From: Pseudomonas sp. Ant30-3
GTDB taxonomy: Bacteria; Pseudomonadota; Gammaproteobacteria; Pseudomonadales; Pseudomonadaceae
Direction: 5' to 3'
Length of the DNA: 64,000 bases
NCBI RefSeq assembly: GCF_000690905.1
Contig: NZ_JMCL01000081.1
Coordinates: 1 to 64,000 of the forward strand
In this document: positions 54,930-64,000 of the stretch, piece after piece
How the letters are laid out: each line of letters opens with the position of its first letter
How positions within the stretch are numbered: the first letter of the stretch is position 1
Notes under the pieces: model-generated
What the model saw: the letters and a program-made list of their open reading frames with translations, nothing else
Told to the model about the DNA's origin: nothing
Database searches by the model: none
Made by a program: the position numbers and the translations under genes

Positions 54930-56297
54930 TCAGTGGGTTTTGCTGACGGTCACTGTGGGTGCTGCGGCGATCGGCGGGGTTAATAGGGACGACGATTTCG
55001 GCGAGGTCCTGGCGAAAAACACCAGGATCGCGGCCAGTATCGACGTGCCGGCCAGGCCGTAGAGACCGCCCTGAATCGAGCCGGTGGTCTGCTCGAGAAA
55101 ACCGAAAGTCGTCGGTGCGACGAAGCCGCCGAGGTTGCCGACCGAGTTGATCAAGGCGATCACTGCCGCAGCAATCCGTGCATCCAGGTAGCCTTGAGGA
55201 ATCGGCCAGAACAGCGACGATGCCGATTTGAAGCCGATGGCGGCGAAGCAAATGGCCACGAAGGCGAAGATCGGCCCGCCGGTGGTCGAGAGGAACATGC
55301 CGGCAGCGGCGATTAACAAGGCAGTGGCAACCCAGGCCTGCTGGAATTTGAACTTGCCGGACAACGCCGCGAAGCTGTACATCGCAATGATGGAAATCAG
55401 CCACGGAATCGAGTTGAAAAAGCCGACCTGGATGTCGCTCAGGTCGCCCATTTTCTTGATGATGCTCGGCAGCCAGAACGTCGCGGCATAGATCGTCAAC
55501 TGAATGCAGAAGTACAGCGCGCAGAACAGCACGATCTGCCGATCTCTGAGCAACTTGCCGATCGTGGGTTTGACCGTGGTCAGCGCTTCACGCGCACGCT
55601 GTTCCTGGTCGATGGCGTCTACCAGCGCATCCTGCTCTTCGCGGCTCAGCCACTTGGCGTCATGAGGTTTGGAGTCGAGCCAGAACCACACGAAGAAGCC
55701 CAGAAACACCGAGGCCAGACCTTCGATGGCGAACATCCACTGCCAGCCCTTGAAGCCGAAGCCGTCGATCTGCAGCAGAACACCCGACAGCGGGCCGGAA
55801 ATCAGCGATGCAATGGCCGAGCCGCTGAGGAAAATCGCGATGGCTTTACCGCGCTCCACGCCTGGCAACCAGCGGGTGAAATAGTAGATCACGCCAGGGA
55901 AGAAGCCGGCTTCAGCAACGCCGAGCAGGAAGCGCAGGATGTAGAAATGGGTTTCGTTCTGGATGAACGCCATCATCGTGGCGACGATGCCCCAGGTGAA
56001 CATGATGCGGGTCAGCCAGATTCGAGCGCCGACTTTTTGCAGCAGCATGTTGGACGGTACTTCGAAGAGGGCGTAGCCGATGAAGAACAGGCCTGCGCCC
56101 AGCCCGTACGCGGCTGCACCGATACCGAGGTCATGTTCCATGTGCGTGCGCACGAAACCGATATTGACCCGGTCGATGTAGTTGAGGATGAACATGATGA
56201 CGAAAAGCGGGAGTACGTGTCTCTTCACTTTACGGACGGCGTGAGCCAGGACTGAATCTTCTGCCGGTGCGACAGACGCATTGCTTGAATTGGTCAC
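54930..56297 (-). CDS. gudP: MFS D-glucarate/galactarate permease GudP
   Basis: The 455-residue protein has 12 helices and the anion:cation symporter signature (NYIDRVNIGFVRTHMEHDLGI; VAEAGFFPGVIYYFTRWLP). With gudD it imports and degrades glucarate. The start is GTG (56297) with GGGAG nine bases upstream. No kdgD or regulator gene lies beside it in the window. Confidence 0.9.
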   Translation of the reverse strand: MTNSSNASVAPAEDSVLAHAVRKVKRHVLPLFVIMFILNYIDRVNIGFVRTHMEHDLGIGAAAYGLGAGLFFIGYALFEVPSNMLLQKVGARIWLTRIMFTWGIVATMMAFIQNETHFYILRFLLGVAEAGFFPGVIYYFTRWLPGVERGKAIAIFLSGSAIASLISGPLSGVLLQIDGFGFKGWQWMFAIEGLASVFLGFFVWFWLDSKPHDAKWLSREEQDALVDAIDQEQRAREALTTVKPTIGKLLRDRQIVLFCALYFCIQLTIYAATFWLPSIIKKMGDLSDIQVGFFNSIPWLISIIAMYSFAALSGKFKFQQAWVATALLIAAAGMFLSTTGGPIFAFVAICFAAIGFKSASSLFWPIPQGYLDARIAAAVIALINSVGNLGGFVAPTTFGFLEQTTGSIQGGLYGLAGTSILAAILVFFARTSPKSSSLLTPPIAAAPTVTVSKTH

Positions 56298-56344
56298 AAT
56301 TCAAAACTCCCACTGATTATTTTTATGCGGGTTTATGGTGTCAG

Positions 56345-56552
56345 TCATCATACAAGTAGATTTTTTGCCCTGCAACGGCGGTAAGCCGTGTTTCTTTGCA
56401 TAAGGGGCTGGGGTATGTGGCGATAATGGTTATTTATGCCAGTGTTTATTGGGTGTAATACAGGGGGGGCTTGCCAGGGGGGTTTGCTGTGAGGGTTTTT
56501 CAGTTGGCGGAAACGATAACTCGCCGTAGCTATTTGATGTGTTGTCATACAA
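56345..56552. promoter_or_regulatory. FadR/GntR-type operators upstream of gudP
   Basis: TTGTCATACAA (56542-56552) fits the FadR-group consensus TNGTNNNACNA exactly. TCATCATACAA (56345-56355) matches with one change. They lie 50 and 250 bp before the GTG. The rest of the 370-bp gap shows no gene. A GntR regulator of glucarate genes is expected but encoded elsewhere. Confidence 0.45.
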
Positions 56553-56667
56553 GAGGTGTTGCTAATCGATCAGTCTGGATGGTGCCCCCGCAGTGCAGGT
56601 TTGCACCGCAGGAGCTGTCCGGATCGAGGTCATGGCGGGTGACTCAGATCGCCATTTTGCTGAACAA

Positions 56668-57729
56668 TCAGGGAATCAGGCGAGACTTGCGCAGTTTCTC
56701 GAACACGTCGAAAAACGCTTGATCGCTCGCTTGATAGGCAGTGAAGCCCATGGCCCTGCTTTTCGACATGTCGGTGACCACCTCGATCGGGCGACCCAGA
56801 TCTGCATCGGTGTGCCATGGTGAAGTCAGTCGGCTGATATCCGATTCATTCAGCCCATGTTCGGCAACGACCTGCTGCCAGACGGTTTGGTCATCCGCCA
56901 TCTGTGTCTCCAGTGGCGAGACGGTTGCGGGGAAATCGGCGGGCTGCACCCCGAAGTAATCGGCGATTCGGCCCCACATCCATTTCCAGCGGAACACGTC
57001 GCCATTGGTGACGTTGAAGGCCTGATTGGCCGCTTCGGGCGTGGTGGCGGCCCACAATTGTTGCGCCGCCAGTTGCCTGGCATCGGTCATGTCCGTGAGG
57101 CTGTCCCATTGCACACGGGACCCAGGGAACACAAAAGGGCGGCCGGTGTGTTTGCAGATGCTGGCGTAGACGGCGAGGGTGGTTGCCATGTTCATCGCGT
57201 TGCCCACGGCGACACCCGTGACGGTATGAGGCCGGTGCACGCTCCAGGTGAAGCCGTCCTTTTCGGCGGCGGCGAACACTTCGTCTTCCTGGGCGTAATA
57301 GAAATTTTCGATGTCCAGACGACCCTGTTCTTCGCGGAACGGAGTTTGCGGCAGGCTGCCTTTGCCATACGCTTCGAAGGGCCCCAGGTAGTGCTTCAAG
57401 CCGGTTACCAGCGCTACATGCTGAACACTTTGCGCCGGGCGAACCGCGTCGAGGACGTTGCGCACCATAGCGCCGTTGACGCGGATGTTGTCCGCTTCCG
57501 TGGCTTGCCGCGACCACGTGGTGATGAACACATGGGTCGGTTTCAAATCCGCCAGCGCTTGCTTCAACGACGACGGGTCTTGCAGGTCCGCAGCCACTGG
57601 AATCACTCCCGGTGCCGGGGCGGGGTTACGGGAAAGCGCTGCAACCTGCCATTTATTGTCGATGAGTAACTGGGTGATGGCGCTGCCAACGATGCCGCTG
57701 GCGCCCACGATCAATGCTGTCTGGGTCAT
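56668..57729 (-). CDS. SDR-family reductase, PRISE-like
   Basis: The 353-residue protein has ALIVGASGIVGSAITQLL (NADPH loop), WSVHRPHTVTGVAVGN and AFNVTNGDVFRWKWMW, the pattern of progesterone-5-beta-reductase/iridoid-synthase-like (PRISE) enzymes that reduce enones. GGAGAACC precedes the ATG. It follows the flavoprotein gene by 78 bp and may be in its operon. Confidence 0.85.
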   Translation of the reverse strand: MTQTALIVGASGIVGSAITQLLIDNKWQVAALSRNPAPAPGVIPVAADLQDPSSLKQALADLKPTHVFITTWSRQATEADNIRVNGAMVRNVLDAVRPAQSVQHVALVTGLKHYLGPFEAYGKGSLPQTPFREEQGRLDIENFYYAQEDEVFAAAEKDGFTWSVHRPHTVTGVAVGNAMNMATTLAVYASICKHTGRPFVFPGSRVQWDSLTDMTDARQLAAQQLWAATTPEAANQAFNVTNGDVFRWKWMWGRIADYFGVQPADFPATVSPLETQMADDQTVWQQVVAEHGLNESDISRLTSPWHTDADLGRPIEVVTDMSKSRAMGFTAYQASDQAFFDVFEKLRKSRLIP

Positions 57730-57807
57730 AAGGTTCTCCGGTGAATAGTTTTCTGAGCCCGCGTGCGTGGCGGAGGTTCAACCGGATCGGTTCCAGCAGC
57801 CCGTCAA

Positions 57808-58692
57808 TCAGCGAAAAATCAACGATTGATGCGCAGCGCCGCCGGTGCGTGCGCCGTCACCCACGGCGATGGCGACATTGCCGGCCGCGACGGCTGCATC
57901 ACCGCAGGCAAACACGCCCGTCACACTGGTTTCACGCATCGCGTCGACCTTGATGAAATCGCCCATTGGCCCAGGTTCGAACTCACAGCCCAGTTGTTCG
58001 GCCAGTGGCGCCGCCATGTGGCAACGCGGCAGTACGAACACCCCCGCCAGTGGCAAGATTCTGCCGCTGCTCAACGTCACGTCGGCGTGCCCGCTCAGGG
58101 ATTTCACCGAGTCGCGCTCCAGGGCCACGCCGCGTCGTTGCAGGCTGGCCAACTGCTCGGCGTCCGGCTCGAACGCTTCATTAAGCAGCAGCGTAGTCGG
58201 CCCCCAGTCGGGCAGCATCAGGGCGTGGTGCATGGACAGTGGACCGGTCGCGAGAACACCGATCGGGCCTTGATTCAACTCGTACCCGTGACAATACGGG
58301 CAGTGGAATACCGATTGGCCCCAGCGCTCCGCCAAACCAGGAATGGCCGGTAATTCGTCGGTCACGCCCGTCGCCAGGATCAGCCGTCGACCGGCGAACG
58401 ACTGGCCATCGGCGAGGATGATCTCAAATTCATTGCCACGCTTGACCGCCCGGGCCGCCAGCTCGGAAATCCATTCAACGTTGGGATACGCCAGTAACTG
58501 CGTGCGCGCATCGCTGGCGATCAAGGCCGGGTCTCGCCCGTCCTGTCCAAGGAAACCGTGGGAATGGTGGGCGAAGCGATTGCGTCGCTGTCCGCCGTCG
58601 ATCACCAGCACTTTGCGACGTGCGCGCGCCACCTGCAGGCCTGCGGAAATTCCGGCATAACTGCCGCCAACGATGATGATGTCGTAGACCAT
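57808..58692 (-). CDS. Thioredoxin-reductase-like FAD/NAD(P) oxidoreductase
   Basis: About 294 residues. DIIIVGGSYAGISAGLQ binds FAD; HCPYCHGYEL is the redox C-x2-C; GVFACGDAA is the second FAD motif. The size suits the low-molecular-weight thioredoxin-reductase group, but the NAD(P) loop is weak and the partner is unknown. GGAG before 58692 sets the start; the frame extends to 58848. It is divergent from the Rrf2 regulator. Confidence 0.85.
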   Translation of the reverse strand: MVYDIIIVGGSYAGISAGLQVARARRKVLVIDGGQRRNRFAHHSHGFLGQDGRDPALIASDARTQLLAYPNVEWISELAARAVKRGNEFEIILADGQSFAGRRLILATGVTDELPAIPGLAERWGQSVFHCPYCHGYELNQGPIGVLATGPLSMHHALMLPDWGPTTLLLNEAFEPDAEQLASLQRRGVALERDSVKSLSGHADVTLSSGRILPLAGVFVLPRCHMAAPLAEQLGCEFEPGPMGDFIKVDAMRETSVTGVFACGDAAVAAGNVAIAVGDGARTGGAAHQSLIFR

Positions 58693-58741
58693 GATGACCA
58701 CTCCGTGCTCTTCAAGAGCGCTCGATAAATTCTCGACACAC

Positions 58742-58786
58742 CGTAAGTTACGTGAAAGCAGGCTGTCAATGGTCTCGTAACTTTCG
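58742..58786. promoter_or_regulatory. Two CGTAA-N-TTACG-type dyads between flavoprotein and Rrf2 genes
   Basis: CGTAAGTTACG (58742-58752) is a perfect dyad and CGTAACTTTCG (58776-58786) matches with one change, 34 bp apart. They lie between the divergent genes, so they are candidate Rrf2 operators. Confidence 0.5.
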
Positions 58787-58834
58787 ATGTAGCGATTCAT
58801 ACTCGGCGCATCTATTTGCCCGGATTCGTCGTCT

Positions 58835-59275
58835 ATGAGAACCGACACTCGCCTGTCACGGATGCTTCACGTGCTGATTCACATCGCACGTCACGATCAG
58901 CCCGCCACTTCCGACACCATTGCGCAGATGCTCGGCACCAACCCGGTGGTGGTGCGCCGGACCATGGCGTTGCTCAAGGAGGAGGGCTATGTTCGTTCGG
59001 AGAAGGGCCATCGCGGCGGCTGGACCCTGGCCAAACCGTTGACGCAAATAACCTTGCTGGATATTCACCAGGCGCTGGGTTCGTCTTCGCTGTTCGCCAT
59101 TGGCCTGTCCACTGACCACCCCGAATGTCTGGTGGAACAAGCGGTGAATGCGGCGCTCACCGACGCATTCAATGCCGCTCAGGCGCTGCTGATCGCGCGT
59201 TTGGGCAGCGTTACGCTGGAGCAGTTGGCGCAGGATTTTGAAGCGCGTTTCAACGGTGTGGAAAAGCGGGTCTGA
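58835..59275 (+). CDS. Rrf2 family transcriptional regulator
   Basis: The 146-residue protein has RLSRMLHVLIHIARH and VVRRTMALLKEEGYVRSEKGHRGGWTLAK, the Rrf2 winged HTH. Only one Cys is present (HPEC), so a [Fe-S] cluster is not likely; a thiol sensor is. It probably represses the divergent flavoprotein operon. Confidence 0.87.
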   Translation: MRTDTRLSRMLHVLIHIARHDQPATSDTIAQMLGTNPVVVRRTMALLKEEGYVRSEKGHRGGWTLAKPLTQITLLDIHQALGSSSLFAIGLSTDHPECLVEQAVNAALTDAFNAAQALLIARLGSVTLEQLAQDFEARFNGVEKRV

Positions 59276-59428
59276 CCGGGTGGTGCCCGCAAGCTGTGCC
59301 CTGTGTATCCACGATCGACCGAGAAAACTTTTTTGGCGGGCGACTTTTTGCTTCGCCTGACGTCCAACCCTGAGACTGCCAACATGGCTTACCAACCTCA
59401 GACAGCTGGCCTCAGCTAAGGACGGACG

Positions 59429-59869
59429 ATGACCTTTTTCATTTTTCTTATAGCCTGCGGTGCCGCGGCGAGCACCGGCATCCTGTTCAAACCCGGCCAA
59501 TGGTACAACGAGCTGAAGAAGCCCGGCTTCACGCCACCCAACTGGCTGTTTCCGGTGGCCTGGACGATCATTTATCTGCTGCTAGCCTGGGTCGGCTATC
59601 GCTTGACGCTGTTACCCGGCAGCCAGTTGCTGTTGGCATTATGGGCGGCGCAGATCGCCCTAAACACGCTTTGGACACCAGTGTTTTTCGGCGCGCACCA
59701 GATCTTTGCCGCCCTGATGATCCTCGTGCTTCTGTGGCTGGTGGTAGCGTATATGGTGGTGATGGCGTTGCGTTTTGATCTGGTGACCGGGCTGATCCTG
59801 TTTCCTTACCTTGCCTGGCTATCGGTGGCTGCAGCGCTTAATTTTTCCATCCTGCGCAACAATCGCTGA
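59429..59869 (+). CDS. TspO/MBR family membrane protein
   Basis: The 146-residue protein has five helices and the family signature (WYNELKKPGFTPPNWLFPVAWTIIYLL; WAAQIALNTLWTPVFFG). TspO binds porphyrins and is linked to oxidative or light stress. GGACGG precedes the ATG. It converges with the TRAP operon. Confidence 0.9.
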   Translation: MTFFIFLIACGAAASTGILFKPGQWYNELKKPGFTPPNWLFPVAWTIIYLLLAWVGYRLTLLPGSQLLLALWAAQIALNTLWTPVFFGAHQIFAALMILVLLWLVVAYMVVMALRFDLVTGLILFPYLAWLSVAAALNFSILRNNR

Positions 59870-59886
59870 GTCGTCTGTCGCTCTGT

Positions 59887-60282
59887 TCAGTGCAGAGCGG
59901 CAATCTCGCAGCCCCACAGCTGTACGGACGGCTGGCCACTGTCCGGAGCGCCAATCCATTTGCTGAACGGGTGACAGCTGCCGTCGAAACACAGCTGGTA
60001 ATCGCCCGCTTCCGGTGTCCTGCCTAGGTTCAACGATGGCAACGGCGGCAACGCCCGACGGTAGTGCCAGCTACCGTCGACCAAGCGTGCCTCTGCAGGG
60101 ATTTCCATGCCCGCGCCATTTCCCCGCACCCGCGCTTCACCCAGCACCAGCCCTTGTGCGGTGACGCGGTAGTCTTCCTCCCAGCGGATCTTTTCGACGG
60201 TGTGTTCCCACGCCAGGGTGAAATTGACGATGGGAAGCTGAGCCCAAACCACTCCCGCCAGGCCCAGGCACACACCGATCAT
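59887..60282 (-). CDS. DUF1850 protein of the TAXI-TRAP operon
   Basis: About 131 residues with an N-terminal hydrophobic segment (MIGVCLGLAGVVWAQLPI) and ARVRGNGAGMEIPAEARLVDGSWHYR, typical of DUF1850 proteins found next to TAXI-TRAP genes. It overlaps the permease stop by 4 bases (60279-60282). Function unknown. Confidence 0.82.
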   Translation of the reverse strand: MIGVCLGLAGVVWAQLPIVNFTLAWEHTVEKIRWEEDYRVTAQGLVLGEARVRGNGAGMEIPAEARLVDGSWHYRRALPPLPSLNLGRTPEAGDYQLCFDGSCHPFSKWIGAPDSGQPSVQLWGCEIAALH

Positions 60283-62306
60283 GCCTGTGCCAGTCGGGTG
60301 TGTCGCGAGCGCCACAGGTGCTGGGCGATGATCAGCGCGCCGAGCGCGAAACCGATCTCGTCGGTGAGCGGCAGTGCGACCACCAGCAAGGCGCCCGCAG
60401 CGAAGCTTGCCAAGCGTTCCCACATCGGCATCTTCTGTTGCAGAAAACCGGTGGACGCCATGCCCCACAAGCCGACTGCCAACACAGTCTTGATCAGCAT
60501 GTAGGCGGTCATCCACAGGCTGTCGCCTTGCATCATCAGCGCCGGGTTGTAGACAGCCATGAACGGGATGACGAACCCGGCCAGGGCAATCCGCACCGCC
60601 CACAGGCTGATCTTGAAACCTGATTCCCTGGCGATGGGCGCGGCGGCAAAGCAGGCCAGCGCTACCGGCGGCGTCAGGTCGGCAAGGATGCCGAAATAAA
60701 ACACGAACATGTGCGAAACGATCAGCGGCACGCCCAGTTCCAGCAGTGCAGGCGCAGCAATGGAGCTGGTGATGATGTAGTTTGGAATGGTCGGAATGCC
60801 CATGCCCAGCACCAGGCAGGTGATCATCGTCAGGATCAGTGACAGCAGCAGGTTGTCCCGCCCGATCGCCAATATGTAACCGGCGAACGTCGACGCCACG
60901 CCGGTCAGTGACACCACGCCGATGATGGTCCCGACCAGCACGCAGGCGATCCCCACAGGCACCGCGTGACGTGCGCCGTCAACCAGCGCGAACAGGCAGA
61001 TTTCCAGCGTCTCGCGGCCGCCCTTGATGAACCAGCACACCAGCACCAATGCGGCGATGACCGCGAAAATCACGCCGATGCCGAGCTGGAAGAAACCCAC
61101 GCAGAGCACGCCTAGCGCCACCCAGAAGGCGCAGCGCAAGGCGAAGCTGGAGACTCTCAGAATGATCGCCGAACCGAGGATCACGATGGCCGTCAGCGCC
61201 AGCCCGACCATCCCCGAAAACAGTGGTGTGCGACCGGAAAACAGCAGGTAGACCAGGACCAGCAGCGGGATCAGCAGGTACCAGTTTTCCTTGATCGCCC
61301 CCAGTGCACTCGGGCATTGATCTTTCGGCAGGCCCTTGAGGTTGGAGCGTTTGGCTTCCAGGTGGACCATCCAGAAGACCGAGCCGAAGTAGAGCATCGC
61401 GGGGATCAATGCCGCTTTGGCTACCTCCACGTACGGCACGTTGATGGTCTCGGCCATGATGAACGCCACCGCGCCCATGACCGGCGGCATGATCTGGCTG
61501 CCCATGCTCGACGTAGCTTCGACGCCACCGGCAAATGCCGCGCGATAGCCGAAGCGCTTCATTAATGGAATGGTGAACTGCCCGGTGGTGACGACGTTGG
61601 CAATCCCCGACCCGGTGATGGTGCCCATCAAGGCCGATGAAACCACCGCGACCTTCGCCGGGCCACCGAGCTTGTGGCCGAATATGCCCATGGCGAAATC
61701 GGTGAACAGTTTGATCATCCCGGCTTGCTCAAGAAATGAACCGAACAGGATGAACAGAAAGATATAGGTGGCCGACACGTACGTCGGCGTGCCGTACAAA
61801 CCCTCGGTGCCAAATGACAGCTGATTGATGATCTGATCGAAGCCGTAACCCCGATGAGCCAACTCGCCCGGCAAGAATTCACCGAGTAAACCGTAGGCGA
61901 GGAACAGCCCGCAAATGATCGGCAACGCGATGCCCATCACCCGGCGTGCTGCTTCGAACACCAGAATGATCAAGACCAGCCCCACGACGATGTCGCTGGG
62001 CGTCAGGTCGCCTGAGCGCTGGATCAGGTCCGCCTCGAACACCCATTGATAAATCGCGGTGCTGATAGCGGCCAGACTCAGCAGCCAGGCCAGCGGTTGC
62101 CACGGCCGGCTTCTGCCGTAGGCGGGGTAGCTCAAAAACACCACCCACAGCAGGAAGCCCACGTGCACGGCGCGCAACACCTGGCTGGACACCGGCGAAA
62201 ACGCAGCGGTGACGATCTGAAAGACTGAAAACGCCAGCGCCACGTAAAACAGGGTTTTTGGCCAGTCCCGCGGGTTCGCCGGAATACCGTGCTGATCTTC
62301 ACTCAT
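60279..62306 (-). CDS. TRAP transporter fused permease
   Basis: The 675-residue inner-membrane protein has about 17 helices and joins the small (DctQ-like) and large (DctM-like) subunits. Segments ATSSMGSQIMPPVMGAVAFIMAE and LGMGIPTIPNYIITSS are landmarks of TAXI-type fused permeases. It imports an organic acid with the TAXI binding protein. No SD stands out. Confidence 0.9.
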   Translation of the reverse strand: MSEDQHGIPANPRDWPKTLFYVALAFSVFQIVTAAFSPVSSQVLRAVHVGFLLWVVFLSYPAYGRSRPWQPLAWLLSLAAISTAIYQWVFEADLIQRSGDLTPSDIVVGLVLIILVFEAARRVMGIALPIICGLFLAYGLLGEFLPGELAHRGYGFDQIINQLSFGTEGLYGTPTYVSATYIFLFILFGSFLEQAGMIKLFTDFAMGIFGHKLGGPAKVAVVSSALMGTITGSGIANVVTTGQFTIPLMKRFGYRAAFAGGVEATSSMGSQIMPPVMGAVAFIMAETINVPYVEVAKAALIPAMLYFGSVFWMVHLEAKRSNLKGLPKDQCPSALGAIKENWYLLIPLLVLVYLLFSGRTPLFSGMVGLALTAIVILGSAIILRVSSFALRCAFWVALGVLCVGFFQLGIGVIFAVIAALVLVCWFIKGGRETLEICLFALVDGARHAVPVGIACVLVGTIIGVVSLTGVASTFAGYILAIGRDNLLLSLILTMITCLVLGMGIPTIPNYIITSSIAAPALLELGVPLIVSHMFVFYFGILADLTPPVALACFAAAPIARESGFKISLWAVRIALAGFVIPFMAVYNPALMMQGDSLWMTAYMLIKTVLAVGLWGMASTGFLQQKMPMWERLASFAAGALLVVALPLTDEIGFALGALIIAQHLWRSRHTRLAQA

Positions 62307-62388
62307 TAACTGCCTGCCTCATGATCACAATGCAAAGAAGGGTGATGCGCGGGCGCAGCGGCAGGGTATGCCGCTGCGCCACGCGTCA

Positions 62389-63342
62389 TCACAGCGCAGC
62401 TTTTTCCTTGTAGTACCGTTCGGCGCCAGGATGCAGCGGGATTGGCAGGTTTTTGCTCGCGGACTCCAGCTTGATGTCTTTCGCTGCCGAATGAGCGTTA
62501 CCCAGCCGCGTGAGGTTTTCGAACATCAGTTTGGTCATTTCATACGCCACGTCATCCGGCACATCGGCGCGGGTCACCAGGATATTGGTGATCGCCACCG
62601 TCGGCACCGCCTCGGGCTGTCCGTCGTAGGTATTCGGGGGGATCATCGCGCTCTGGTACGCCGGGTTGCCGATTTTGCTGACGACGTCGGCTGGTACGGC
62701 AACGTAGTTCAGCGGCATGACCGAGGACAGATCACGAATGGCCGCCATGCCCAGACCGGACGACTGCAGAGTCGCGTCCAGCTGGCGGTTCTTGATCAAC
62801 TCGACGGACTCGGCGAACGGCAGGTATTGCACCTTGCCCATGTCTTCATAGCTCAAGCCTGCCGCTTTGAAAATCGCCCGCGCATTGAGTTCGGTTCCGG
62901 ACTTCGGTGCGCCGACCGAGATCGTCTTGCCCTTGAGGTCCGCCAGCGTCTTGATCCCTGACTCCTGGCTGGCCACGATCTGGATGTAGTTGGGGTACGC
63001 GCCGCCGATGGCGCGAAGTTTGGTCAGCGGCGCCTTGAACCCGGCGTCTTCCACCCCGTTTTTTGCATCTGCCACCGAGTCGGCCAACGCCAGCGCCAAC
63101 TCACCGCGACCGGCTTGCAACAGGTTGAGGTTCTCTACCGAGGCCTTGGTGGCCTGCACTGACGTCTTGACCCCGGGAATGCCGTCGCCGTAGATCTGCG
63201 ACAGGCCGACACCAATCGGGTAATAAACCCCGCTGGTGCCGCCGGTGAGTATGTTGATAAACACCGGGGCGGCGTGTGCGGCGGTCGTCACGGCCAATGC
63301 GGCAGCAGCGGCCAGAAGGGTGAAGCGGTTGATCACTCGCAT
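62389..63342 (-). CDS. TAXI-family TRAP solute-binding protein
   Basis: The 317-residue protein has a signal peptide (LLAAAAALAVTTAAHA) and ILTGGTSGVYYPIGVGLSQIY, the TAXI binding motif, plus GAPKSGTELNARAIFKAAGL. It captures the substrate for the permease; identity unknown (glutamate-like or benzoate-like ligands are known for the family). GGAG precedes the ATG, 82 bp before the permease. Confidence 0.9.
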   Translation of the reverse strand: MRVINRFTLLAAAAALAVTTAAHAAPVFINILTGGTSGVYYPIGVGLSQIYGDGIPGVKTSVQATKASVENLNLLQAGRGELALALADSVADAKNGVEDAGFKAPLTKLRAIGGAYPNYIQIVASQESGIKTLADLKGKTISVGAPKSGTELNARAIFKAAGLSYEDMGKVQYLPFAESVELIKNRQLDATLQSSGLGMAAIRDLSSVMPLNYVAVPADVVSKIGNPAYQSAMIPPNTYDGQPEAVPTVAITNILVTRADVPDDVAYEMTKLMFENLTRLGNAHSAAKDIKLESASKNLPIPLHPGAERYYKEKAAL

Positions 63343-63447
63343 GGGAAAGGCTCCGTCTTTTATTGGCTTTGTGCAGAGTCATTCCACTGTAGTTGATGCA
63401 GGCGTAATACGCGTCGGTGCTGGGCTATGTTCGTGAGACACGAAGTT

Positions 63448-64000
63448 TCAACTTTTCTTCACCCCGCCTTTCTTCCCGCTGTCCAGCAGCAACCCCGAAG
63501 CCAGTGTCACGAAGCTCTCCACTGCCTTGCGCGACGCGGACTGGGGGTCGTCGGCATTGGCAATCCATAACGAAGCACCGAGCAACGAGCCCATGATCAG
63601 ACGCGACATCGCCTCTGCATCCACTACGTGCACCGTGCCTTCGTCGATCAGTTTCTGGAGGCTGCGCTGAGTGCTTTGCATGCACGCGTTCTGGCTCGAC
63701 CAGCCGGCCGGGTCGCCCAGTACCGCGGGCCCGTCAAGCAGCACGATGCGCTGGAATTCCGGTTCGAGCGCCATTTCGATGTAGGCGATGGACTCGTCGA
63801 TAAAACCTTCCCACGTCGTGCTGGCCTCATTGATGATCACGCTCAGGCGTTCGATCATTTCCCCGTCAATCTGCGCGATCACCGCTTCCAGCAAGCCTTT
63901 CTTGCCACCGAAGTGGTGGTAGAGCGCACCCCGCGTCAGACCTGCTTCAGCCGTCAATTCGTCCATCGAACTGTCCGCATATCCTTTCGCCGCGAAGGCC
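63448..64000 (-). CDS. TetR family regulator (N-terminus beyond window edge)
   Basis: The HTH region is partly present: AFAAKGYADSSMDELTAEAGLTRGALYHHFGGKKGLLEAVI, read in two parts, as in TetR repressors. The C-terminal ligand domain is complete and ends in a basic tail. The start lies right of 64000. It may control the TRAP operon or genes further on. Confidence 0.85.
   Translation of the reverse strand, partial: AFAAKGYADSSMDELTAEAGLTRGALYHHFGGKKGLLEAVIAQIDGEMIERLSVIINEASTTWEGFIDESIAYIEMALEPEFQRIVLLDGPAVLGDPAGWSSQNACMQSTQRSLQKLIDEGTVHVVDAEAMSRLIMGSLLGASLWIANADDPQSASRKAVESFVTLASGLLLDSGKKGGVKKS

Overview
The window is a bacterial chromosome segment of moderately high GC. Gene content points to Pseudomonas, most likely the P. 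fluorescens lineage: a katB-ankB pair, an accessory pstSCAB locus, an S-type pyocin remnant, a PL7 alginate lyase, TonB siderophore receptors, many LysR regulators and a KaiC-histidine kinase operon. I see no rRNA, tRNA, CRISPR array, insertion sequence or prophage. Genus is inferred from gene families only.

Layout. 1-700: the start of an orphan hcp (type VI secretion) gene behind a sigma54-like promoter and three copies of an 18-bp palindrome. 700-5060: redox/aromatic-stress genes (ABM monooxygenase, MDR reductase, NmrA-like protein) with two LysR regulators. 5390-10480: Nudix hydrolase, pyruvate-kinase-like protein, a broken E3/S6-type pyocin with an intact immunity gene between short duplicated gene tails, then a Fic-like/HAD operon. 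10580-14450: pstSCAB with a Pho box. 14600-20545: LysR genes, EamA exporter, quinone reductase, purine permease and deaminase. 20880-25140: katB-ankB and an ArsR/MDR/ABM module with three matching operators. 25400-31300: glycosyltransferase, VOC, GNAT, MBL-fold and DUF417 genes and a CGNR regulator with a doubled operator. 31495-35880: periplasmic binding protein, diguanylate cyclase, second binding protein, and a degenerate HD-GYP/LuxR regulator. 36045-50380: hydrolase, APC permease, YghU-like GST, two Fur-linked TonB receptors, Na/Pi transporter, alginate lyase, small proteins and Mn catalase. 50440-53430: unknown protein, KaiC-like ATPase and soluble histidine kinase in one operon. 53534-56297: gudD-gudP for glucarate. 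56668-64000: PRISE-type reductase, Rrf2-controlled flavoprotein, TspO, a TAXI-TRAP transporter and a TetR regulator cut by the edge.

Themes. Much of the window handles oxidants and electrophiles (two catalases, two MDR+ABM modules, quinone reductase, YghU-like GST, DUF417, MBL and VOC proteins), each beside its own small regulator. Phosphate and iron uptake carry recognisable Pho and Fur boxes. The parts least explained by known biology are the KaiC operon, the Fic-like/HAD pair, the binding protein-GGDEF-HD/LuxR cluster, and the repeated operators upstream of hcp, arsR and the CGNR gene. Several gene stubs (pyocin, Nudix tail, tautomerase, flavoprotein, LysR tail) show recent turnover between conserved blocks.
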